A stretch of 64,000 nt of DNA, taken from assembly GCA_964371945.1 (NCBI GenBank), contig CAYJPA010000022.1, forward strand, positions 4,272 to 68,271, in the 5' to 3' direction. A program made the position numbers and the translations under genes. Origin of the DNA: CAYJPA01 sp964371945 (lineage in GTDB: Bacteria; Chloroflexota; Chloroflexia; Thermomicrobiales; UBA6265). The stretch's first letter is position 1; each line of letters opens with the position of its first letter. The notes under the pieces were generated by a model. The model was not told where the DNA came from, did no database searches, and saw only the letters and a program-made list of their open reading frames with translations. Below are positions 1 to 7,708 of the stretch, in pieces.

Positions 1-107
1 TCGTACGTGAACTCGATCTCTCCTCCGCAATCCGGGCAGGACCGGACGTAGGCGTCAACCGGCAGACGCCGGCGGCAGGATCGACAGCCAACCTGGTATT
101 TACCCAT
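1..107 (-). CDS. Zinc-ribbon N-terminus of an enzyme, possibly PLP-dependent (partial)
   Basis: Only the first 35 codons are in the window; the gene runs off the left edge. They read MGKYQVGCRSC at the start, followed by a second CPDC pair, giving a CxxC-x(n)-CxxC zinc ribbon. Ribbons of this kind begin threonine-synthase-like and related PLP-dependent lyases in many bacteria, but the catalytic part is not visible, so the function is a guess. The ATG overlaps the last 8 bases of the upstream RpiR-type regulator gene, which implies co-transcription and translational coupling. Confidence 0.5.
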   Translation of the reverse strand, partial: MGKYQVGCRSCRRRLPVDAYVRSCPDCGGEIEFTY

Positions 108-1089
108 TGTCGGGCTTCCCGGTTCCATTTACGTTCGCGCCGCCTTTGCTCACGCTTCGACTCGCACGGCCGCGTTTGCCTTCAGGCGCCGCAAGTGGAC
201 CAACCCGCATCATCTTTTCGATCCACTCGACCACTTCCGCGCGTCGCGGCGGGGGGCCGCTCCACATTCGCTTCGTCACCGCGATCGATAGAATTTCGAC
301 GAGGTAGAGCAGCGTGCTGTTTGCAACGAGGAACGTCCCCGAACGAGCGATCGCGGGTGTCAGGACAGCCACCGAAATGGACGCCACGGACGACAGCGGT
401 GCATGGGCGACCGTGGAGAGGGCAATCGTTGTTGCTCCAAACGAGCGCGCGAGCCGCAGAACCTCGATGGTGTCACGCGTCCGCCCCTGATGCGACACGC
501 CGATCACCACGTCATGCGGACCGATCGCGATCGCCTGACTGCAAAAAACATCTGGTGTCGACGCGGCAGCGTAGACGCCTGACCAGTTGAGCTTGAACGC
601 GATGCTCATGGCCGTGGCATACGCACCGCCATGTCCAACAACCGACACATGGTGTGCTTGGGCGATCGCCGCGGCGGCCTGCTCGATCGCGTCGACATCG
701 AGCGTCCTCAACGTGGCCTGGATGACCTCCGCCTGGTGGGACGCAACCGCGCCCGCAATCTCCCTGAGCGTCGCCGTTTTTCCAGCCGCCGGTACGGTCG
801 CGACGGATTCCTTGGCATCGATGCGGCCAAGTGACTGGGCAACCCCGTGCATCACCTCGCGGAATCCCTGGTAGCCGATCGAACGACAGAACCGGGTGAC
901 GGATGGCTGGCTGACTCCGCTCGCCACCGCAAGGTCGTAAATGGTCATACCCAGCGCTTCCCACGGATCCGCCACGATCGTTTCCGCGATGCGCCGCGTG
1001 GCACCGGTCAGCGCTGGTAAACGCTGCTCGATGAGGTCAAGGCAATCGATGGCTCGAATGTGTGACGACGCGACCAAGGTCGGCTCCAC
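100..1089 (-). CDS. MurR/RpiR family transcriptional regulator
   Basis: The 329-residue product has the two-domain layout of RpiR/MurR regulators. An N-terminal helix-turn-helix lies at about residues 15-90 (recognition-helix region 'ASGVSQPSVTRFCRSIGY'). A C-terminal SIS sugar-phosphate-binding domain lies at about 137-265, with 'VGHGGAYATA' and 'GVSHQGRT' as ligand-loop motifs. Such proteins sense phosphosugars and control amino-sugar or sugar catabolism. A Ser/Gly/Lys-rich tail of about 25 residues follows the SIS domain. The start is GTG at 1089, with no strong ribosome-binding site. It is co-directional with, and overlaps, the partial zinc-ribbon gene to its left, which may be one of its targets. 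Confidence 0.88.
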   Translation of the reverse strand: MEPTLVASSHIRAIDCLDLIEQRLPALTGATRRIAETIVADPWEALGMTIYDLAVASGVSQPSVTRFCRSIGYQGFREVMHGVAQSLGRIDAKESVATVPAAGKTATLREIAGAVASHQAEVIQATLRTLDVDAIEQAAAAIAQAHHVSVVGHGGAYATAMSIAFKLNWSGVYAAASTPDVFCSQAIAIGPHDVVIGVSHQGRTRDTIEVLRLARSFGATTIALSTVAHAPLSSVASISVAVLTPAIARSGTFLVANSTLLYLVEILSIAVTKRMWSGPPPRRAEVVEWIEKMMRVGPLAAPEGKRGRASRSVSKGGANVNGTGKPDNG

Positions 1090-1100
1090 GCGGAATGACT

Positions 1101-1130
1101 GAATCTTTCAGCATGTATGGTTGAAACTTC
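1101..1130. promoter_or_regulatory. Candidate RpiR operator (imperfect inverted repeat)
   Basis: GAATCTTTCA and TGAAACTTC face each other across 11 bases, just upstream of the regulator's start codon. RpiR/MurR proteins commonly bind TGAAA-type inverted repeats at their own promoters. The position and TTTCA/TGAAA arms make this a plausible autoregulatory site, but the match is imperfect and no clear -10/-35 pair was identified. Confidence 0.4.
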
Positions 1131-1239
1131 TATCCATCACCATAACAGCCACGTGAGGCGCCGTCAACAGCCTGAGCTCGTTGTATCTGTTCAGTCTTGA
1201 GGGTGCCTGTTTGTCACGGAACTGGGCGATGAGTACGCT

Positions 1240-1832
1240 ATGCACATGTTCGACCTCTTCCATAGCACCCGTGACGAGTTAATCCGTGTCGTTGTGACTC
1301 AGCGCGAGCAGATCGCTGAGCATGAGCGACGGCAAGGGGGCTGGAGGCGGAGGTGGCGAGTCAGCGCGCGACGATCGCCCAGTTGGCGGCGCGAATCGGC
1401 GAGCTGCTGGGAGGAGCGAGCCCGGACGATCAGTCAAGTGGTGACGACGGGGCAACGGCCGCGCCGCTCGGGATGCCGGGGCGCACACCAGTCCAGCCAC
1501 CCGAGCGTCCGCGGCGAGCGGGGCGAGGGCGGACGACGGGATGCGCGCGGCGACGCATGCTGGCGCATCCAGAGGGTACCCGGCGGGTCGTGCCTGCGCT
1601 GACCACCTGGCAGATGCACGAGTTCAGGCAGTGTCCAGATTGCGGGGTGCGACTGGCGGGCGGGTCGATCAAACGGAGCCGGGAAGTGATCGAACGACCA
1701 CGGGCGCCGGTGGAGGTGACCAGTCACGTCGATAAAGAACGGCGCTGCCTCGTCTGCAAGCGGAGATGGGTCCCGCGGTTGCGGGTGTCGTGTACACTCG
1801 AATTGATCTGGAGACCGCCGATTAGTCGGTAG
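1240..1832 (+). pseudogene. IS66-type transposase remnant (N-terminal part only, frameshifted)
   Basis: The first frame encodes 'STRDELIRVVVTQREQIAEH'. After the run of Gs near 1336-1340 the coding sense moves to another frame ('LEAEVASQRATIAQLAARI'), as if one base were lost; together these form the leucine-rich N-terminal coiled coil of IS66 TnpC transposases. A Pro/Arg-rich linker and the IS66 zinc finger follow (CPDC near 1636 and CLVC near 1750). The reading frame ends at 1832, before any DDE catalytic domain. No terminal inverted repeats were found. It is therefore a dead fragment rather than an active element. Confidence 0.7.
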
Positions 1833-1906
1833 TTGCTCCACCCCTCCCGTACCCTGGCGGGAGCAGCTCCACAGCAGCCGCGTGAACGGGGGGTGACTGC
1901 AACGCG

Positions 1907-1925
1907 CCGGGCCAATCGGGCCCGG
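1907..1925. repeat. GC-rich hairpin upstream of small basic ORF
   Basis: CCGGGCC and GGCCCGG pair perfectly across a five-base loop (AATCG). There is no T-tract, so an intrinsic terminator is not well supported. It lies 26 bases before the next start codon and could be a leader structure or simply a remnant next to the broken transposase. Confidence 0.3.
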
Positions 1926-1951
1926 TCGCCGCGTTATTTCGGGAGCCAGCC

Positions 1952-2134
1952 ATGAGCAACGTGAACTATCAGGGTGATCAGCCCTCCACGACCAAGCGGT
2001 CATCGCTTTCCGATCAAGCACCTGTGCCGCCACAAAAGATGCCCGCCAGCACAACCGGCGAGCCATCGAAAAAAGCCGCCAAGCCGCCAAAGCCGCGCAA
2101 AGTCGAGAAACGGCAACGGGGCCGCAAAGGATAA
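1952..2134 (+). CDS. Small Lys/Pro-rich basic protein, unknown function
   Basis: The ORF encodes 60 residues. The tail is very basic ('KKAAKPPKPRKVEKRQRGRK') and the N-terminal half is Ser/Pro/Gln-rich. GGGAG lies at an acceptable distance before the ATG. Nothing in it is a recognisable domain; the composition would suit a disordered nucleic-acid-binding peptide, but that is inference. The next gene starts 53 bases downstream on the same strand and may be co-transcribed. It could also be spurious, because it follows a degraded transposase and has no family support. Confidence 0.4.
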   Translation: MSNVNYQGDQPSTTKRSSLSDQAPVPPQKMPASTTGEPSKKAAKPPKPRKVEKRQRGRKG

Positions 2135-2187
2135 GGCCTGCCGATGCTGAAAAGGTCCATCCCAAACTCATTCGACGGCCGCCCCGC

Positions 2188-2508
2188 ATGAGAAGCGCGG
2201 CTGAACGGAAAAGCTTCACGCCAGTTGTCATCTCCGATGCGGCGCTGGACCAGATGGCGGTGGTGCGTAGCCAACAGCATCCACGTCCGAATCAGTCGCT
2301 AGGGCTCATCGCTGAGTCCGGCGGACGGATTGGACTCGTGCTTGACATCCCGGATGCCGGAGATCGCGTGATGAAAAAAGATGGCGTGCCGGTGTTGTTC
2401 ATCGCGGCCGCGGTCGAGCGGACGTTGCATGACCGGTTGATCGATTTCGAGGGCAGCGAAGGAAATGAGCGCTTCACGATAAAGCATGTACCCGCTGCCG
2501 AAGGCTGA
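2188..2508 (+). CDS. HesB/IscA-like fold protein lacking the cysteines
   Basis: The 106-residue product follows the A-type (HesB/IscA) pattern. It opens with 'FTPVVISDAALDQM', has a Gly-rich strand 'SGGRIGLVLDIPDAGDRV', then 'VPVLFIAAAVERTLHDRLIDF', and ends 'ERFTIKHVP'. A-type carriers bind Fe-S clusters through three cysteines; this protein has no cysteine, so it cannot be a conventional cluster carrier. Cysteine-less homologues exist in several phyla with unknown roles. The gene converges on the sialidase-like gene, the two stops being three bases apart. Confidence 0.6.
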   Translation: MRSAAERKSFTPVVISDAALDQMAVVRSQQHPRPNQSLGLIAESGGRIGLVLDIPDAGDRVMKKDGVPVLFIAAAVERTLHDRLIDFEGSEGNERFTIKHVPAAEG

Positions 2509-2511
2509 GAT

Positions 2512-3636
2512 CTACAGCCGAATCCGGGCCCAGTGCATGCTGGTTGAATCAGAGTCTCCCGCGTAGTAAGCGATCATAAGGTCGCCGTCCGGCAACAGCA
2601 CCCCGCGGGGATGGCCAAAGCGCCAAGCCATCATATCCTGCCAGAACTCCTCGAACGCGCGCGTCCCGGCACTACCGGGCTCAGTTCCGACCTTGCTTGT
2701 GTAAAACGCGATCTCGGAGTCCGGCTTCCAGGTTTTTCCGAAGTCGTCGCTCATCACCGCGCAAAGCGACGGCGGGTCGTGCCGGTGAACATAAATCGCG
2801 GCGAGACGGTCACCGCCAAGCGCGATAGGTTGGCAGTGTTGTCCGCGCCAGCCGGTTGGCGCGGGCCGGCTCCAGATTCGACCACTGCGATCCGCCCAGG
2901 AGATGTGATTCTCAACATCGACTTCCGCGTTCCGATCATGCGTCCAGAACATTGCCACGAACTCACCAGTTATTGGATGCCGACCGATCCGCTGATCCCA
3001 GTAAAACATGCTCGATTCGGGATCGGCCGCCACGACAACCATGTCCGGCCAGTTTTCGCCGCCGTCCGATGAGAGCCTGAGCGAGGCAGTGTGGTGACCC
3101 GGATTTGGATCGTCGTATTCCTTCCAGCTTTCATATGGAAGGGCGAGCGTCCGATTTTCGAGCTCGAAGATCGGACCGGTGCAAGAGCAGCCTTGCTGAG
3201 GCGTGAGATCGACCTCGCGGAACTCACTCCAGCTCACACCGCTGTTCCCCGATTCCGCGAGCAGCGTTCGCATGGGGAGCACGCCGGCGGTTTCGGGATT
3301 CACGAAAGAGAGATCTGGGTTGGAGCGATCGACCCAGACAAACGCGCCAAGCAAGCGGTCTCGATTCAGCTCGGTAAAGTACCCCGCATACAGATTGCCA
3401 GCCACCCCATCGATTGTCGCGGTCAAGCCGGGGTGCATGGTGTCCCAGGTTCTGCCTGAGTTTCGGCTGCGCATGATTCGCAGACGGCCATCGGGCGCGT
3501 CCCGTCCGGTGCCGATGCGAAACGCCGCAATCAAGTCACCGTTGCTGAGAAGAGTCAGCGACGTGAACGCGGCCGACCGCCCATTTGGGGGGGCCGCTGC
3601 CGCGTCGTAGATTACGCCCCGGTCGACAACCTGCAC
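2512..3636 (-). CDS. Sialidase/neuraminidase superfamily protein (Asp-box propeller)
   Basis: The 374-residue product carries four clear Asp boxes (S-x-D/N-x-G-x-x-W), at about residues 57-64, 129-136, 189-196 and 296-303, plus a degenerate one near 250. These mark a six-bladed sialidase-fold propeller. An early Arg in 'AAFRIGTGRD' could belong to the arginine triad that binds a carboxylate, but the full set was not confirmed. No signal peptide is visible, so the protein is probably cytoplasmic. It is the last gene of the long leftward cluster and lies 5 bases after a Gfo/Idh/MocA gene. The fold alone does not prove sialidase activity; a lyase or other glycan-processing role is possible. Confidence 0.75.
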   Translation of the reverse strand: MQVVDRGVIYDAAAAPPNGRSAAFTSLTLLSNGDLIAAFRIGTGRDAPDGRLRIMRSRNSGRTWDTMHPGLTATIDGVAGNLYAGYFTELNRDRLLGAFVWVDRSNPDLSFVNPETAGVLPMRTLLAESGNSGVSWSEFREVDLTPQQGCSCTGPIFELENRTLALPYESWKEYDDPNPGHHTASLRLSSDGGENWPDMVVVAADPESSMFYWDQRIGRHPITGEFVAMFWTHDRNAEVDVENHISWADRSGRIWSRPAPTGWRGQHCQPIALGGDRLAAIYVHRHDPPSLCAVMSDDFGKTWKPDSEIAFYTSKVGTEPGSAGTRAFEEFWQDMMAWRFGHPRGVLLPDGDLMIAYYAGDSDSTSMHWARIRL

Positions 3637-3641
3637 TTTGG

Positions 3642-4688
3642 TTATCCGATCGTGATCCGCGCGTTGCCCGCCGCGTGGGATGCCAAGATACCTTCGATCA
3701 GCGCGACCGTTTTGCGTGCTTCGCTCGGCGGCGACTGCGCCGGTTCACCGGTCTCGAGTGAAGTCAGCAGATCCACAATGGCCGCCTGCATCCCGAAAAC
3801 CGTTCCTCTCGGGACGATTGGTGTTGACGAGAAACCGGCGTCGGTTTGCGTGATGAGCGTTACTGACGATTCATCGACACGGAGCCGGCCGCTCGTGCCA
3901 ATGAGATCGACACTGACCTGTGGAGTCGATCTCTTCATACCACCAAGAAAAGCTCGGACACCGTTGTCAAACCCGATGAACGCATTGACACCAGGCTCCA
4001 GCGAAGCGTCGCGACCACCATCGCCGCCATACTTGGTTCCGTAGTCCTCAAAGCCGGGCTCTAGCTCTCCGGTGACCCAAATCGGCGAGCCCTCGGCCAA
4101 ATAGCAGATGAGGTCGAGGAAATGGCTGTGATTCCGCCAAAGCATCGCCCGCTCGCCGCCAAAGTGAACTGTCACCTGGCTCAGCCCGCCAATCGCCCCA
4201 GAGCGAACGGTCTCCCGTGCCGCGACATAACTTGGCATCCAGCGACGGGTGTGGTTGACATTTACGACCACATTGTTTTTCTCGATCGCTTCGATCATCG
4301 AATCGGTGTCGGCCAGATCGGTCGACATGGGCTTTTCGCAGAAGATCGCCCGCGTCCCCGCGTTTGCAGCTTTTCGAACAACGTCACCGTGCAAGTGATC
4401 CGGCGTCGCAACGCAAACAAGATCGAACTGTTCCTGCCGAAGCATCTCGGAGTAGTCGCGATACGCCTTGATGCCTGGCCACGTGGCTGACCAGCGCTCG
4501 AGGAATAAATCGCATGCCGCCGGCGCGATGTCGCAGCCCGCAACGACTGTTGCGGACGGAATTGCGGCCAGTGCCGACAGGTGACTGTGGGGTGCGGCGA
4601 GACCGAGCACGGGATGCGTACCTGGATTCGCTGGCTCCGACGTAATCCAGCTCAGACCGACGATGCCGACGCGATAAGTACTCATCAT
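3642..4688 (-). CDS. Gfo/Idh/MocA family oxidoreductase
   Basis: The 348-residue product has an N-terminal Rossmann fold ('YRVGIVGLSWI'), the 'ATPDHLH' strand-loop at about 94-100, and the family Glu-Lys-Pro motif ('FCEKPMSTDL', EKP at 118-120) whose Lys is normally catalytic. The C-terminal half is the usual alpha/beta substrate domain. Family members oxidise, reduce or epimerise sugars and cyclitols with NAD(P). The insertion 'TSEPANPGTHPVLGLAAPHSH' after the first strand is unusual. Its ATG overlaps the stop of the upstream aldolase-family gene (ATGA), so translation is likely coupled. Confidence 0.85.
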   Translation of the reverse strand: MMSTYRVGIVGLSWITSEPANPGTHPVLGLAAPHSHLSALAAIPSATVVAGCDIAPAACDLFLERWSATWPGIKAYRDYSEMLRQEQFDLVCVATPDHLHGDVVRKAANAGTRAIFCEKPMSTDLADTDSMIEAIEKNNVVVNVNHTRRWMPSYVAARETVRSGAIGGLSQVTVHFGGERAMLWRNHSHFLDLICYLAEGSPIWVTGELEPGFEDYGTKYGGDGGRDASLEPGVNAFIGFDNGVRAFLGGMKRSTPQVSVDLIGTSGRLRVDESSVTLITQTDAGFSSTPIVPRGTVFGMQAAIVDLLTSLETGEPAQSPPSEARKTVALIEGILASHAAGNARITIG

Positions 4689-5623
4689 TGCTCCTTGGTA
4701 AATGGATTCCGCGAAAGTTCGGGAAACTGTTCGTCAACGAGCCGCGTTAGCGCATCGACGTGATCCTGGCTGCCGGCGTTGTACGGTCCGCGGATCGAAA
4801 GCGGCATATCGGGGAAAATGCCGGCTTTCGTCGCGATTTTCCCGAGCGCGGGCGACGCTGTGATCTCAGGGCAGGTCGCAAGCCAGGCTCGAAAGAATGC
4901 TTCGCTTCGCTCGCGGAGTCGGGCCGCCTCTTCCCATTTGCCTTCCAGACAGCAGTGCCAGAGTTTCAAGGCGAACGAGGGCGAAAGATTGGCCGTGAAA
5001 CTGTAGTACCCCTTCGCGCCGAAGAGTGCGCCGGGAACGATTTGACCGTCGACCACGAAGTGATGCAAACCCGGCGTCGACTGCACGATGTCGATCAACG
5101 AGCCGACATCCCCGCCCGTATGCTTGCTGCCCACAAGACTCGGGGCAACCTCGAGAATCGCGCGATAGTCGCGCCCACTCAGGAAGCGGCCGCTACGCGC
5201 GATGTTGTAGTGAATGATCGCGACGTCTGGCAGCACCTCTTGAATTGCCGAAAAGAACCGAACGATCTCGGAGTCATTAAGCGGAACCCATGACGGTAGC
5301 GCAATCTGGATACGCGAGATTCCTTTTTCTTGTGCATATCGGGCCCGTTCAATCACTCCTTCGGTGTGACTCCATGTGCATCCGACCTGGGCTGCCATGC
5401 CCGTCGCTTCGACCCCGTCGGCAAAGGCATCGACCAGATCGCGAAAGTCCGGCATGTCCATCACATGCATTTCGCCGTCGGTTCCGGTTGTATATGCGCC
5501 GTGCAGCCCGGATGCTTTGTAGCGGTGTAAAAGCTCAGCAACGAGTCCCGCGTCGACTCGCCCTGACGCATCCCATGGGGTCGGCATCGCGGCCCAAACG
5601 CCTTGCAACCAGGACAGGTTCAA
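4685..5623 (-). CDS. DapA/NanA-family class I aldolase
   Basis: The 312-residue product is a TIM-barrel of the dihydrodipicolinate synthase / N-acetylneuraminate lyase family. The Schiff-base lysine is Lys167 in 'GSKHTGGD', the assisting tyrosine is Tyr139 in 'IIHYN', and the substrate loop is 'YTTGTDGE' at 44-51 (canonical GTTGE). The catalytic residues are present, so it should be an active aldolase or dehydratase acting on a 2-keto acid. Specificity cannot be read from sequence: 2-keto-3-deoxy sugar acids, sialic acid and dihydrodipicolinate are all handled by this family. The catabolic neighbours favour a sugar-acid substrate over lysine biosynthesis. It lies 13 bases after the FAH-family gene. 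Confidence 0.82.
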   Translation of the reverse strand: MNLSWLQGVWAAMPTPWDASGRVDAGLVAELLHRYKASGLHGAYTTGTDGEMHVMDMPDFRDLVDAFADGVEATGMAAQVGCTWSHTEGVIERARYAQEKGISRIQIALPSWVPLNDSEIVRFFSAIQEVLPDVAIIHYNIARSGRFLSGRDYRAILEVAPSLVGSKHTGGDVGSLIDIVQSTPGLHHFVVDGQIVPGALFGAKGYYSFTANLSPSFALKLWHCCLEGKWEEAARLRERSEAFFRAWLATCPEITASPALGKIATKAGIFPDMPLSIRGPYNAGSQDHVDALTRLVDEQFPELSRNPFTKEQ

Positions 5624-5636
5624 GTAGTGCTCCCAG

Positions 5637-6551
5637 CTATCGGGCCACGGTGTTGGTCATCGTGCCGAGTCTTTCGATCGACGTGATGACCACGTCGCCG
5701 GGCTGCAGATAGGTTTGGGTGGTGTCACCGACGCCGCCCGGCGTGCCCATGCAGAGCAGATCTCCAGGCCGGAGGGTCACAAATCGTGACAGAAACGCCA
5801 CTGCTTCCGGAATCGTAAAGATCATCTCCCCCGCCGCGGAATGCTGCCGTAGTTCGCCATTGACCTTGAGCGACATTTCGAGATCAGTCGGATCGCCTAT
5901 CTCGTCGCGGGTCACCAAGTAGGGCCCGACGACGGCAAAGCCATCGCACCACTTGCCGAGCAGCCAGTCGAAAAACCAATCGCCGTCGCGCTCTTTTCGG
6001 CCCTCCGAGATCTTCAGGCTTCGCGCCGAGATGTCGTTGAAAACCACGTACCCGGCGACATAATCGTCTGCGTTCTCGACCGGCACCGATTTGGCCGGTT
6101 TGCCGATAACCGCCGCGATCTCGATCTCATAGTCGAGCGTGTCGGAATCAGGCGGGATCACGATTGGGTCGCCGGCGCCGATCACGGCAGTTCCGGGCTT
6201 GATAAACGGCCTCGGGGTGATCGCGTGCTTATCCACCGACGTTCCGCCGCCCTCGGTGATGTGCGATTGATAATTCCCTGCCAGCAGGAAGACCGACGGA
6301 GGATCCGGAACCGCCGCCAGGAGCGTCACCTGATCAAGGGGAATCGCCGGAACGATTTCCGCGATGCCGGCTTCTTCGACCCGTCGCGCGGCCGCTAGTC
6401 CCTGTTCACCCTTGGCCAGAAGCTCAACGACGCTGACCGGCGCCGTCAACCCTAAGCTCGACGCCGCTTGGGCAAGGTCGACGATTCCGCCCTCGATCGC
6501 GATTCCCGCGCGCGGTTCGGCTGTACCTCGTTTGAACGTAACCAGTTTCAT
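5637..6551 (-). CDS. Fumarylacetoacetate hydrolase (FAH) family protein
   Basis: The 304-residue product has a short N-terminal domain and an FAH catalytic domain from about residue 95. Metal-binding acidic residues sit in 'LDYEIEIAAVIGK', a further Asp in 'VFNDISAR', and a conserved basic stretch is 'LLGKWCDGFAVVGPY'. The C-terminal 'LRPGDLLCMGTPGGVG' is typical. Members hydrolyse, decarboxylate or dehydrate 2-keto acids using Mg2+ or Mn2+; several act in sugar-acid pathways. GAGGAG nine bases before the ATG supports the start. Its position between an oxidoreductase and a Schiff-base aldolase suggests it processes the same 2-keto intermediate. Confidence 0.85.
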   Translation of the reverse strand: MKLVTFKRGTAEPRAGIAIEGGIVDLAQAASSLGLTAPVSVVELLAKGEQGLAAARRVEEAGIAEIVPAIPLDQVTLLAAVPDPPSVFLLAGNYQSHITEGGGTSVDKHAITPRPFIKPGTAVIGAGDPIVIPPDSDTLDYEIEIAAVIGKPAKSVPVENADDYVAGYVVFNDISARSLKISEGRKERDGDWFFDWLLGKWCDGFAVVGPYLVTRDEIGDPTDLEMSLKVNGELRQHSAAGEMIFTIPEAVAFLSRFVTLRPGDLLCMGTPGGVGDTTQTYLQPGDVVITSIERLGTMTNTVAR

Positions 6552-6625
6552 CGTGTTGACTCCTCACGTTCGACTCGATTGTCGTCCGCCGATCTGACGG
6601 AGTTTTCCCGTTGAATCACTCGTTG

Positions 6626-7708
6626 CTAAAGCGCGACTCGCACTCCCGTTCTGGCCGATTCGTAGGCGGCATCGACGAGTCGCATTGCCGCCGTCACGTT
6701 TTCTCCTGTAGCCAGCGGATCGCGGTCCTCTTCGATCGCCCTCAGCAAGTCCTCGATGATGGTGACGCCGCCCGCGCCATAACCAGGCAATTTTCGAGAT
6801 TCGTAATTTGTATGCTGAGCTATCACTGGGTCGATGGCCGCGCCTGGGCCGATCCAAGTGAGCGTTCCATCTGGCTGGATGCGAACGGACCCACGTGCTC
6901 CTCGCAGCGCCAGATAGCCTTCGCCGCCTGATCGTGGCAGCGCGTAAGCGAAGTGAACGGTACCGACTGCTCCCCCCGCGTAGCGAACGGCCATCGAGAT
7001 CACGTCTTCGACATCGATCGCATCGCCCCCAACTGTTCCCGACATGGCCTGCACTTCCATGATCGGCTCACCGCTGAGCCACAGCATCAGATCGAGATCG
7101 TGAATACCCAGCCAGTGCAAGACTCCGCCGCCCATCCGCTCGCGACTGAAGATCATGTTGGATGGGTCCCGAACCGCAACGGACGAGGTGACGAAGATCG
7201 CCTCGGTTGCAAGCAAGCGCCCCAGGCGACCGGCATCGATCAACGCTTTCGCGTCCTGCCATCCGCGGCCGTACCGGCGCGTCAGCGCGACTGCTACCTT
7301 GACGCCGGCCGATCTTGCGATCGCAAACGCTCGCTCAGCTTCCGCGGCGGTGCGTGCACCGGGTTTGTCGACCAAGATGTGGACCCCCGCGGCGGCCAAC
7401 TTCTCGATTGCCGCCGCCGAGCCGGCATTCGGCAAGGTGACAAGCGCAACTTCCGGCCGGTGATCCTCGAGCAATCGGTCGAGATCGGTTACAAACGGAA
7501 CTTTTGCCGCCCAGGTAGGCAAAGCCTCGCTGAGGTGCGGGTCGGAATGGTCGGGACGCAGGGTTATTCCTCGGTTTGGGTCGGCGTCGAAGAGCGCAAC
7601 GACGTCAACCCGGCCGGGCATTTGCCCAAGCGATTCGACCCAACCGGTAACGTGGTAATGGTTCAGTCCGACCACGGCGACCTGAAAGCGGCGTTTGTGT
7701 GGGACCAT
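6626..7708 (-). CDS. Gfo/Idh/MocA family oxidoreductase
   Basis: The reading frame is open further upstream, but the ATG at 7708 is preferred. It gives 360 residues beginning 'MVPHKRRFQVAVVGLNHYH', directly in front of the Rossmann strand, and overlaps the preceding stop by one base (TGATG). The canonical EKP motif is DKP here ('HILVDKPGARTAAEA'), keeping the lysine. A His/Asp cluster 'WLGIHDLDLMLWL' is typical of the substrate domain. It is one of two non-identical members of this family in the cluster and a dehydrogenase or epimerase role on a sugar derivative is likely. The next gene is 74 bases away, the largest unambiguous gap in the run apart from that after the regulator. Confidence 0.83.
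   Translation of the reverse strand: MVPHKRRFQVAVVGLNHYHVTGWVESLGQMPGRVDVVALFDADPNRGITLRPDHSDPHLSEALPTWAAKVPFVTDLDRLLEDHRPEVALVTLPNAGSAAAIEKLAAAGVHILVDKPGARTAAEAERAFAIARSAGVKVAVALTRRYGRGWQDAKALIDAGRLGRLLATEAIFVTSSVAVRDPSNMIFSRERMGGGVLHWLGIHDLDLMLWLSGEPIMEVQAMSGTVGGDAIDVEDVISMAVRYAGGAVGTVHFAYALPRSGGEGYLALRGARGSVRIQPDGTLTWIGPGAAIDPVIAQHTNYESRKLPGYGAGGVTIIEDLLRAIEEDRDPLATGENVTAAMRLVDAAYESARTGVRVAL

Noticed and set aside
1240..1832. Active insertion sequence
   Set aside because: Only the N-terminal third of an IS66-type transposase is present, frameshifted, with no DDE domain and no terminal repeats seen.
1805..1951. Riboswitch upstream of the small basic ORF
   Set aside because: There is one GC-rich hairpin but no conserved aptamer core that I can match to a known class.
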